A DNA stretch of 64,000 bases from assembly GCA_910587045.1 (NCBI GenBank), contig CAJULG010000001.1:188116-252115 (forward strand), given 5' to 3'. Source of the DNA: an uncultured Lachnospiraceae bacterium. GTDB taxonomy: Bacteria > Bacillota > Clostridia > Lachnospirales > Lachnospiraceae. Under the pieces are notes generated by a model. That model was given only the letters and a program-made list of their open reading frames with translations, searched no databases and had not been told where the DNA came from. Position numbers and translations under genes: made by a program. Of this stretch, positions 57,701 through 64,000 are shown one piece after another (positions within the stretch are counted from its first letter, which is position 1; each line of letters opens with the position of its first letter).

Positions 57701-58504
57701 CTATCGTAAACTCTGTGCTTTATACCCTTCTGCAATAATATCCAGTTCCCTGCAAAAGCGTTCCAGGCGCTCCAGATCCTGGGTGGCAAATATCTGATAA
57801 AATTCCTCCTGTATCTTCAGTACCTCACGCTTATTCGCCACATGATACAGATTCTGGATGTTGACCAGAATATCAGAGACCACATTGGCCTTCACGGTAA
57901 ACATATTCTGGGCATCAATAATCTCATCCCGGACAGAAGACATTTCCGAATCCAGTGCCACGATCGCGTCTGAGGCGGCATACAAACGTTCTCTGACATG
58001 CTCCGGCATATTGCCATGATACTTATATTGCAGGGAATGCTCGATCGTAGCCCAGAAATTCATTGCCATGGTACGGATCTGAATCTCTGCCTGCAACCGT
58101 CTGGTTCCTTCCAGAGTATACACATCATAATACACGATAATATGATAACTCCGGTAACCGCTCTCCTTATAATTTGATATATAGTCCTTCTCGCATTTTA
58201 TCTCCATATCTTTCCGGTTACGGATAATCTCAACTACTTTATCAATATCTTCCACGAATTGACACATGATCCGGATACCGGCAATATCATCGATCTCATC
58301 CTCGATCTCCTCAACCGCAAGATCCTTTTTATTCATTTTATCCAGTATACTGGATATCTTTTTAACCCTCCCAACCACTTGCTCAATCGGTGAATACTGA
58401 CCTTTGCTCCTGTATTCCTGAATAATGTGGTTGAACTTCACCACCAGCTCATCTACTGCAAGCTGATAAGGCGACAAAATCTCCCGCCATAACTGTATCT
58501 CCAT
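57701..58504 (-). CDS. Small alarmone synthetase (GTP pyrophosphokinase, YjbM/RelQ type)
   Basis: The 267-residue protein makes (p)ppGpp from ATP and GDP/GTP. The RelA/SpoT synthetase domain shows IEDEIDDIAGIRIMCQFVED, YKESGYRSYHIIV, and AEIQIRTMAMNFWATIEHSL with the catalytic Glu/Gln region. There is no HD hydrolase, TGS or ACT domain. A long C-terminal helical part (about residues 180-265) is typical for tetramer-forming RelQ enzymes. ATG at 58504 follows GAGGTGGGTTAT. A strong promoter lies upstream. The next genes (methyltransferase, HAD) are probably cotranscribed. Confidence 0.92.
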   Translation of the reverse strand: MEIQLWREILSPYQLAVDELVVKFNHIIQEYRSKGQYSPIEQVVGRVKKISSILDKMNKKDLAVEEIEDEIDDIAGIRIMCQFVEDIDKVVEIIRNRKDMEIKCEKDYISNYKESGYRSYHIIVYYDVYTLEGTRRLQAEIQIRTMAMNFWATIEHSLQYKYHGNMPEHVRERLYAASDAIVALDSEMSSVRDEIIDAQNMFTVKANVVSDILVNIQNLYHVANKREVLKIQEEFYQIFATQDLERLERFCRELDIIAEGYKAQSLR

Positions 58505-58587
58505 ATAACCCACCTCGTAAATTTATAAATAAATAATAAATGCATTGTAGTTTTAAATACCTGACCCCCGACTCCTCCTTAATATCC

Positions 58588-58616
58588 AGTATAACATATC
58601 TTTACCGGAAATCCAA
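58588..58616 (-). promoter_or_regulatory. Sigma-A promoter of the alarmone synthetase unit
   Basis: On the minus strand TTGGAT (58616-58611), 17 bases, TATACT (58593-58588), with a TG one base upstream of the -10. An AGGAGG about 15 bases further down has no start codon at proper spacing. Confidence 0.65.
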
Positions 58617-58667
58617 CAAAAGGGAATGGAAAAAACATCCATATTTCAATATTATCCTACCTTTTTC

Positions 58668-59393
58668 TCACCTGTCGGACGGCATGGAAGTCCTTTGCTG
58701 TATATTTTGCAGAAACGGATACGGATTCATACTGATTTCCTGCCCGGAAGCATCATAGAAGTAAATACCTACATGAAGATGCACATCAAACATTCCTGTT
58801 GTTCCTTCCTCGCCATAACCGGAATCTCCCATAAATCCCAACAGTTCTCCCGCATATACGGTATCCCCCTTTTTCAGATTTCCGGCATAGGAATCCAAAT
58901 GAGCATAATAATAATAAATTCCGCTTTCAGATTCAATCCCGATCCGCCATCCGCCAAGCGTCAGCCATCCCATATTTTTTACAATTCCATCTGTCATACT
59001 GACAACCGGAAGTTCTCCCCTTACATTCGATAGTGACATAATATCCGTTCCCTCGTGATGACGATCTCCCCCAAAAGTGCGCTCTCCATACCAGGAATCC
59101 ACATAACTGACTCCCTGTATATATGATTTTTCTACTGGAAAACAGCGGATTTCTTTCATTACTGCATCTAACTGCTCGATAAAGAAATCATTGTAGGCTT
59201 CCTTTCTGTTATGAAGTGGAAAATAGTCGGTCGGATTCTGGCGAAATTCTTCCAGATCCATCTGATAACGAAACTCATAAGCTTCTTTGGTCAGCCGATC
59301 CAGGATCTCCCATTCCACAACAAAACATATCACCAGTCCCAGTATTGCGATCCAGTAACGGAGCAGTACCTTCGGAATGTCATGCCTTTCCAT
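58668..59393 (-). CDS. Membrane-anchored M23 (LytM-type) peptidase
   Basis: The 241-residue protein has an N-terminal anchor (about residues 12-30, LRYWIAILGLVICFVVEW), a helical linker and an M23 domain. The zinc ligands are present: HxxxD in DRHHEGTDIM and HxH in DVHLHVGI, with GWRIGIES and YYYYAHLDSY between. It should cut peptidoglycan cross-bridges or stem peptides outside the membrane. A SpoIIQ-like role in engulfment is possible given spoIVA and spoIIM in the window, but nothing specific shows it. Its SD is the 3' arm of a terminator-like hairpin (59394-59432). Confidence 0.9.
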   Translation of the reverse strand: MERHDIPKVLLRYWIAILGLVICFVVEWEILDRLTKEAYEFRYQMDLEEFRQNPTDYFPLHNRKEAYNDFFIEQLDAVMKEIRCFPVEKSYIQGVSYVDSWYGERTFGGDRHHEGTDIMSLSNVRGELPVVSMTDGIVKNMGWLTLGGWRIGIESESGIYYYYAHLDSYAGNLKKGDTVYAGELLGFMGDSGYGEEGTTGMFDVHLHVGIYFYDASGQEISMNPYPFLQNIQQRTSMPSDR

Positions 59394-59432
59394 AAAAAAC
59401 CCTCCCCTGCCTATAACCTATGCAGAGGAGGG
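59394..59432 (-). terminator. Terminator-like hairpin whose 3' arm is the SD of the M23 gene
   Basis: On the minus strand CCCTCCTCTGC (59432-59422) pairs with GCAGGGGAGGG (59410-59400), 11 bp with one G-U, then TTTTTT and directly ATG. The structure looks like an intrinsic terminator. GGGGAGGG is also the only ribosome-binding site for the M23 start at 59393. Confidence 0.7.
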
Positions 59433-59483
59433 AGAATTCATTCTTTCCAAAAGATCCGGCCGCCATTTCCCGGACGCTGAACA

Positions 59484-60425
59484 TCAATAACCCGATATCG
59501 CTTTCGTATTGACCGGCAGGAAACGATAATCCGCCGTAGAAGTTCCATCAATATAATAAATTGTATCACCCGCTTCATAATCCTCTGGCAGAGCAAAGAC
59601 ATAATAATCCACTCCGTTTGTCCCGACCAGGGTCAGACAGGTAACATCCTTGATCTCATATCCTTCAGACATGGCATAAACAACCTTATCATTAATGATA
59701 CTCTGTGCCTGGGAATCCATATAGCCATAATTGTCATACTGACCGATAATCTGACCGGATTTATCGGAAAAGGTGTTATCGTCATATAAATAATATTCCA
59801 TATATGTATCCGGCGCAACAAAGGAAACTCCTTCCAACGGGGTGACTCCCTTCATCTGGGCTTCATAACATTGTTTAAATATTCCCGGAATATCTGTATT
59901 GATTACTGACTTCATCATCAGGTTCATGCTTATCATGATACCACCGAACAGCAGCGCAATTCCTCCAAAGACCAAACCAAGGATCGCTGGCGCCTTTACC
60001 TGCTTTTTCACCAGTGCAACAATTCCAAGTACGATTGCTGCCAACGAGCAGATTATGGATAGCCAGGTCACACAACAAGACGTAAGCAAGCCAAGAACTG
60101 CCAGTAGAATTGAAAGAACGCTAAACAACTTTTTCTTCTTCCCGTTTGCAGGCGGTGTCTGATAAGGATTCTGGTAATTATATGGTATCGGATCCGTATA
60201 TACGTTTCCCTGCGGCATCCCCTGCATAAAAACCCCAGAAGGATTGCTGCTCACATTATTTACAGGGGAAGTCTGCTGAGATTCTAATCTCATATCATTT
60301 CGAAGCGCACCTGTATCCTCTGCCCGGCTGTCCTCCTGATTGCCGCTCAATGGCGCCCCGCAAACCGGACACACTCCCGATATATCTTCCACATAGGAAC
60401 CGCATATTTTACATTGTTCTTTCAT
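59484..60425 (-). CDS. Zinc-ribbon membrane protein with DUF4190-like segment
   Basis: The 313-residue protein starts with a zinc ribbon (CKICGSYVEDISGVCPVCG, four Cys). A Pro/Asn/Gln-rich linker follows (YNYQNPYQTPPANG). Two to three hydrophobic helices come next (FSVLSILLAVLGLLTSCCVT and LVFGGIALLFGGIMI), with a DUF4190-like turn GIVALVKKQVKAPAILGLVFG. The C-terminal domain of about 130 residues has GVSFVAPDTYMEYYLYDD and is probably outside. Function is unknown; such proteins are common in Firmicutes. AAGGGGATAAT precedes the ATG. A TGCTACAAT extended -10 lies about 40 bases upstream. Confidence 0.8.
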   Translation of the reverse strand: MKEQCKICGSYVEDISGVCPVCGAPLSGNQEDSRAEDTGALRNDMRLESQQTSPVNNVSSNPSGVFMQGMPQGNVYTDPIPYNYQNPYQTPPANGKKKKLFSVLSILLAVLGLLTSCCVTWLSIICSLAAIVLGIVALVKKQVKAPAILGLVFGGIALLFGGIMISMNLMMKSVINTDIPGIFKQCYEAQMKGVTPLEGVSFVAPDTYMEYYLYDDNTFSDKSGQIIGQYDNYGYMDSQAQSIINDKVVYAMSEGYEIKDVTCLTLVGTNGVDYYVFALPEDYEAGDTIYYIDGTSTADYRFLPVNTKAISGY

Positions 60426-60502
60426 ATTATCCCCTTTCTGTCCATTCTAAGAAATATTAATATATTGTAGCATATTTTCCTACTCATGTACAGAACGCAA
60501 GA

Positions 60503-60982
60503 TCAATTTCCTTCATATCCCGTATCTTCCGTTCGCTCTGTTCCGTCTGCCGCCCCGGTCGCAAGTTCATCGCACCGTTCATTCTGTGCATGCCCTGCAT
60601 GTCCCTTTACCCAATGATACGTGATCCTGTGTGGCTGTGCCGCTTTTAGCAGCCGCTTCCAAAGATCGATATTCTTTACCGGACTGCTGGTATTCTGCTT
60701 CCAGTTCTTTTTTATCCATCCGTCAATCCAATGCTCATTAAACGCCTTTACCACATATTGAGAATCGGAATACAGATCAATATCACAGGACTTCGTCAAT
60801 GCCTCCAGCCCTGCGATCACCCCCATGAGCTCCATCCGGTTATTGGTCGTCCGCTCATAGCCTGCTGAATACTCCCGCGTGTGAAGCTGTCCCTTTTTAT
60901 CCACATATTCGATTATTGTACCATAGCCGCCCGGTCCCGGGTTTCCCCTGGAAGAACCGTCTGTATATATGGTTACATGCAT
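60503..60982 (-). CDS. rnhA: Ribonuclease HI
   Basis: RNase HI cuts the RNA strand of RNA-DNA hybrids. The 159-residue protein has the full catalytic set: Asp8 in YTDGSSRGNPGPGG, Glu51 in NNRMELMG, Asp73 in LYSDSQYV, and the His loop plus last Asp in VKGHAGHAQNERCDELA. The basic handle region (WIDGWIKKNWKQN) is present. AGGAGGACA precedes the start. It lies 21 bases after the purine nucleoside phosphorylase gene on the same strand. Confidence 0.97.
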   Translation of the reverse strand: MHVTIYTDGSSRGNPGPGGYGTIIEYVDKKGQLHTREYSAGYERTTNNRMELMGVIAGLEALTKSCDIDLYSDSQYVVKAFNEHWIDGWIKKNWKQNTSSPVKNIDLWKRLLKAAQPHRITYHWVKGHAGHAQNERCDELATGAADGTERTEDTGYEGN

Positions 60983-61003
60983 TGTCCTCCTGCCTCCTGT
61001 ATC

Positions 61004-61825
61004 CTACATGCTTTCAATTACTGTGCGGACCAGTGTTTTAAACTGTCCCGCTACCCGGTCTGCCGTTTCCTGTACTTCCCTGTGAGACAGGGGAGTCATA
61101 CTGATTCCACTTGCCATATTGGTAATACAGGAGATACCACATATCTTCATCCCCATATGGTTGGCGACCATTGCTTCACAGGCGGTACTCATACCGCAGG
61201 CATCTGCACCAAGCAGCTTTGCCATACGAACCTCTGCCGGCGTTTCGTATGCCGGCCCGGTAAACTGAATGTATACCCCCTTCTTTAATGGAATATTTAA
61301 GGATTTGGCCGTACGCTCCAGCAATTCCTGCAACTCTTTCCGGTAGATTTCAGACATGTCCGGAAAACGAACGCCCAATTCTTCTATGTTTTCACCCAGC
61401 AATGGGGATGGGACAAAGGAAGCGATCTGATCTGTCAGCATCATCAACGTCCCCGGCTGGAAATCCGGATTGATCCCGCCTGCGGCGTTGGTCAGAACCA
61501 ATACTTCCGCCCCTAGCAGCCGCATCAACCGGACAGGCAGAACCACATCCGGCATAGAATACCCTTCGTAATAATGAACCCGTCCCTGCATGATCACCAC
61601 CGGAACTGCTCCCATATAGCCAAATACCAGACGCCCTTTATGACCAGCGACTGTTGACTGCGGAAATCCTTCAATATCAGAATACGGAATTACCTTCTCT
61701 ACCTGTATCTCATCCGCCAGAGCACCCAGTCCGGAGCCCAGGATCAGAGCAACCCTCGGGCGGAAATCCGTCTGTTTCCGGCAACTGTCATAACAGGACA
61801 TTAACTTTTCATATACTGCATTCAT
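61004..61825 (-). CDS. punA: Purine nucleoside phosphorylase (trimeric, PNP-I type)
   Basis: It splits inosine and guanosine (and deoxy forms) with phosphate to base and ribose 1-phosphate. The 273-residue protein has the phosphate site LILGSGLGALA, AGHKGRLVFG, GRVHYYEGY, LTNAAGGINPDF, the base pocket FTGPAYETPAEVRM and CGMSTACEAMVANHMG. These match trimeric PNPs rather than the hexameric DeoD. ATG at 61825 follows AAAGGAGATAAT; longer in-frame codons lack an SD. It reads into rnhA. Confidence 0.94.
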   Translation of the reverse strand: MNAVYEKLMSCYDSCRKQTDFRPRVALILGSGLGALADEIQVEKVIPYSDIEGFPQSTVAGHKGRLVFGYMGAVPVVIMQGRVHYYEGYSMPDVVLPVRLMRLLGAEVLVLTNAAGGINPDFQPGTLMMLTDQIASFVPSPLLGENIEELGVRFPDMSEIYRKELQELLERTAKSLNIPLKKGVYIQFTGPAYETPAEVRMAKLLGADACGMSTACEAMVANHMGMKICGISCITNMASGISMTPLSHREVQETADRVAGQFKTLVRTVIESM

Positions 61826-61846
61826 ATTATCTCCTTTTGAATAGCC

Positions 61847-61878
61847 ATAAAGCATTATTCAGATAACGAATAATGCTT
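61847..61878 (-). terminator. Hairpin after the heptad-repeat protein gene
   Basis: The perfect 11-bp stem AAGCATTATTC / GAATAATGCTT (61878-61868 with 61860-61850) with a 7-base loop is followed on the minus strand by only TTTAT, so it may be a weak terminator. It lies just before the purine nucleoside phosphorylase SD. Confidence 0.55.
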
Positions 61879-61891
61879 CATATATGGCCCC

Positions 61892-62287
61892 CTATGCTGT
61901 TTTCATTTCCAGCTCTTCTACCCGCTTTGATAATCCGTCAACCAATCTTAATATTAATATTGTATTATCATTTTCCAGCTTTGTAATCCTATAGTACTGA
62001 TTCATTTCATCAATATTATTCTGCATTCTGTCAATCCTGTCTTCCAGAATACTTCTGGTACGCCCAAGCTCGTCCAATATCATATTTTCTGTATTTTTTA
62101 ACTTTTCATCGAACTTCTGATCCATATCCGATATCCTCTGATCCATATCCGATATCCTCTGATCCATATCCGATATCTTCTGATCCATATCCGATATCTT
62201 CTGATCCATATCCGATATTTTCCGATCTATTCCTGATATCTTCTGATCCATCATATCAGATATTGCTGACAACAATTCCATATCCAT
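61892..62287 (-). CDS. Heptad-repeat coiled-coil protein, unknown function
   Basis: The 131-residue protein is almost entirely alpha-helical coiled coil. After MDMELLSAISDMM, the heptad DQKISDM and its variants repeat about seven times (to about residue 58). An irregular helix follows (NTENMILDELGRTRSILEDR) and then a leucine-rich end (ILILRLVDGLSKRVEELE). The repeats are exact 21-base DNA units, so copy number could change by slippage without loss of frame. No signal peptide or membrane helix. The ATG at 62287 follows GGGAGGTGAACGAAGG. It has its own promoter (62311-62338). Possible scaffold, no family recognised. Confidence 0.75.
   Translation of the reverse strand: MDMELLSAISDMMDQKISGIDRKISDMDQKISDMDQKISDMDQRISDMDQRISDMDQKFDEKLKNTENMILDELGRTRSILEDRIDRMQNNIDEMNQYYRITKLENDNTILILRLVDGLSKRVEELEMKTA
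62119..62265. repeat. Seven 21-base tandem repeats within the coiled-coil gene
   Basis: Units begin at 62119, 62140, 62161, 62182, 62203, 62224 and 62245 (each GATCY...). The first two are identical to each other, as are the next two. The fifth to seventh diverge progressively toward the 5' end of the gene. Each unit encodes one heptad. Confidence 0.9.
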
Positions 62288-62310
62288 CCTTCGTTCACCT
62301 CCCTTCATAA

Positions 62311-62338
62311 ATTATAACAAATGAAACAGCTTTTTCAA
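62311..62338 (-). promoter_or_regulatory. Sigma-A promoter of the heptad-repeat protein gene
   Basis: On the minus strand TTGAAA (62338-62333), 16 bases, TATAAT (62316-62311), about 25 bases before the ATG. Confidence 0.6.
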
Positions 62339-62435
62339 CCTGCATTTACCATTTCCGTTTTCAAAAAACCAGACAGATAATATTCATTTGCTTATAAAAA
62401 ATAATATCACAATTTTATTTCATATACAATAGTAA

Positions 62436-62488
62436 AATTTAAAAATACATTAACTCTGAAATGCCTTATTTCTGCATTCCAGAGTTAA
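62436..62488 (-). terminator. Terminator after spoIVA
   Basis: TTAACTCTG-AATGC and GCATT-CAGAGTTAA arms form a 14-bp stem with one mismatch, 12 bases past the spoIVA stop. The minus-strand continuation ATGTATTTTT is T-rich. Confidence 0.7.
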
Positions 62489-62500
62489 CGATTCAAATAT

Positions 62501-63976
62501 TTAAATAATGATACATACCATTCCGCCATTTCCGTCATTTACAATCTTCTCCATGGTATCCTGCAGCTTTGCCTGACTTTCATCCGTAATCTTTCCGGTC
62601 TTTGTCCGTATTCCATCCTCTACCAGCTGTTCAATGGTCTTGCCAAAGATATTAACACTCCAGATATCCTCCTGTCCTTCTGTTCCGATATACTGCACCA
62701 GATCCTTTGCCTGCTCCTCGGCACCTACGATCGGAGCGATCTCTGTAGTAATATTTGCCTTGATCATATGAATGGACGGAGCTTCTGCCTTAATCTTTAC
62801 ACCATATTTGTTTCCATGCTTGATGACCTCGGGCTGTTCGATCCGGATATCCTTCTGGCTTGGTGTAACACATCCGTAGCCTTTGAATTTCACAGATTCC
62901 ATTGCTTCAGCGACCTGCTCATACTCCCGTCGCTTTTCTGCCAGTTCCTTCAATACCTTCATAAACTGATATTCGTTATCCAGACGAACCCCCAGCATAT
63001 CACTTAACATTTGATAATAAAATGCATCATCAACATAAATCATCAGATTGATCCTGCCACTGTCTAAAGCAATGCTGTCTAATTTAATCCGCTCTATGTA
63101 ATCGCTCTCCGGAAACTGCATATTGTAAATGTCCCGGACAACCTGGATCTGATCCAGAATACCTCTTGCCATGGATACCAGTTCCTGCTTTACCTCAGAT
63201 TCCAGATTCAATGCCTCTGCCCACTTTGGAATATGGAAATCGATCTCTGCAACCGGGAATTCCAGTAAAACCGCCTGCAGTATTTCCGAAATATCCTCCT
63301 TGCGAAGCTGATCCGCGTTGATCGGAAGTATGCGTACTCCGTACTGCTCCTCCATTTGCTTTGCCAGTTCCATCGTTTCGTTTGCATATGGTTTTACGCT
63401 GTTCAACAGGATAATAAATGGTTTCCCGAGTCCTCGTATCTCCTGTATTGTTCTCTGTTCCGCCTCTAAATAAGCCTCCCGTCCCAGCTCGCCAAAGCTT
63501 CCATCTGTAGTCACTACCATACCGATCGTTGAGTGGTCATGAATGACTTTACGGGTTCCGATCTCTGCCGCCTTCGTAAACGGTATCTCGTAATCAAACC
63601 AGGGAGTCTTTACCATTCGTTCCTCTCCGTTTTCTTCATGACCCACAGCACCTGGTATCATAAAGCCGACACAGTCTATCATACGGACCTTCATCTCAAC
63701 GTTATCATTTACCCGGATATTTACTGCCTCCTGTGGAATGAATTTCGGTTCCGTGGTCGTTACTGTCTTTCCGGCGGAACTCATTGGCAGTTCATCCCTT
63801 GCCCGTACTTTCACAGGCTCCTCTTCAATATTCGGCAGCACCATAAGATTCATAAACCGTTTAATGAACGTTGATTTACCGGTTCGAACCGGCCCTACAA
63901 TACCAATGTAGACCTCACCGTTGGTCCTGGCTCGCATATCAGCATATAAATCATATGTACCCATATTATTGTCCAT
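62501..63976 (-). CDS. spoIVA: Stage IV sporulation protein A (spore coat base-layer ATPase)
   Basis: SpoIVA polymerises with ATP hydrolysis on the forespore surface and forms the base of the coat. The 491-residue protein is full length. The TRAFAC-type ATPase has Walker A GIVGPVRTGKSTF near residue 28, the switch region GKTVTTTEPKFIP and Walker B MIDCVGFMI. The middle and C-terminal parts match the family, ending with the conserved NGGMVCIII. GGGAGGTTTTTT precedes the ATG at 63976, 24 bases from the window edge, so the promoter is outside. This gene is strong evidence that the organism forms endospores. Confidence 0.97.
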   Translation of the reverse strand: MDNNMGTYDLYADMRARTNGEVYIGIVGPVRTGKSTFIKRFMNLMVLPNIEEEPVKVRARDELPMSSAGKTVTTTEPKFIPQEAVNIRVNDNVEMKVRMIDCVGFMIPGAVGHEENGEERMVKTPWFDYEIPFTKAAEIGTRKVIHDHSTIGMVVTTDGSFGELGREAYLEAEQRTIQEIRGLGKPFIILLNSVKPYANETMELAKQMEEQYGVRILPINADQLRKEDISEILQAVLLEFPVAEIDFHIPKWAEALNLESEVKQELVSMARGILDQIQVVRDIYNMQFPESDYIERIKLDSIALDSGRINLMIYVDDAFYYQMLSDMLGVRLDNEYQFMKVLKELAEKRREYEQVAEAMESVKFKGYGCVTPSQKDIRIEQPEVIKHGNKYGVKIKAEAPSIHMIKANITTEIAPIVGAEEQAKDLVQYIGTEGQEDIWSVNIFGKTIEQLVEDGIRTKTGKITDESQAKLQDTMEKIVNDGNGGMVCIII

Positions 63977-64000
63977 AAAAAACCTCCCGCATCACTGTTT

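Noticed and set aside
58668..59393. Assigning the M23 peptidase as SpoIIQ
   Set aside because: Architecture would allow it, but the gene context (zinc-ribbon protein, alarmone synthetase) and sequence seen here do not distinguish it from other LytM-type enzymes.
62119..62265. Possible CRISPR array
   Set aside because: The units are contiguous without spacers, keep the reading frame and encode heptads of a coiled coil.

Overview
The window looks like a chromosomal segment of a spore-forming, anaerobic member of the Clostridia, most probably Lachnospiraceae. This is inferred from the gene families and gene order, not from a database search. Sporulation genes (spoIVA, spoIIM, ylbJ, a SpoVB-like flippase), RNase Y, a LexA-type SOS box at recA, short-form HisG with HisZ, and SD-led starts with TTGACA/TATAAT-like promoters all fit a low-to-mid GC Firmicute. 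Almost everything is on the minus strand. Only four genes read plus: a pilin, a PHP phosphatase, the SpoVB-like flippase and the tmcAL-ylbJ pair (counted as one unit). No tRNA, rRNA, IS element, prophage or CRISPR array is seen.

Layout. 1-5.2 kb: ssrA (tmRNA), a small membrane protein, smpB, rnr, secG, eno. 5.3-8.8 kb: a K+ channel, a lipoprotein and gpmI. 8.9-13.9 kb: an accessory-looking block with an orphan pilin, an M15 carboxypeptidase, a MacB/FtsX-type ABC exporter with two permeases, and a small secreted protein. 14.1-17.9 kb: tpiA, a DUF3592-like protein, pgk, gap. Together with eno and gpmI, all lower-glycolysis enzymes from triose phosphate to PEP lie in the first 18 kb. 18-32 kb: PHP phosphatase, cysteine desulfurase, flippase, a Gld-type ABC system, M16 peptidase, XerD, SpoIIM, Nudix, aspartate aminotransferase, RNase Y. 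32-42.6 kb: recX-recA, tmcAL-ylbJ, coaD-rsmD, a membrane-anchored GH5 glucanase, recG, rpsU. 42.8-52 kb: a histidine operon (hisZ-G-D-B-IE) running on into a 51-residue membrane protein, alaS and a CapA-like protein. 52-64 kb: a radical SAM enzyme with a Cys-motif partner, recU, an RluA-type synthase, HAD, rRNA methyltransferase, small alarmone synthetase, M23 peptidase, rnhA, purine nucleoside phosphorylase, a heptad-repeat protein and spoIVA.

Items most worth a second look are: (i) the radical SAM/Cys-motif/lipobox pair at 52.1-53.3 kb; (ii) a hairpin-forming repeat that supplies the last codons of recA and recurs, with a compensatory base-pair change, next to ssrA; (iii) 5' leaders in which the ribosome-binding site is buried in a hairpin (eno, rny and the M23 gene); (iv) a degenerate HisF-like domain fused to HisI-HisE; (v) a complex palindromic repeat between recG and the glucanase gene; and (vi) the ABC/secreted protein/M15 block.
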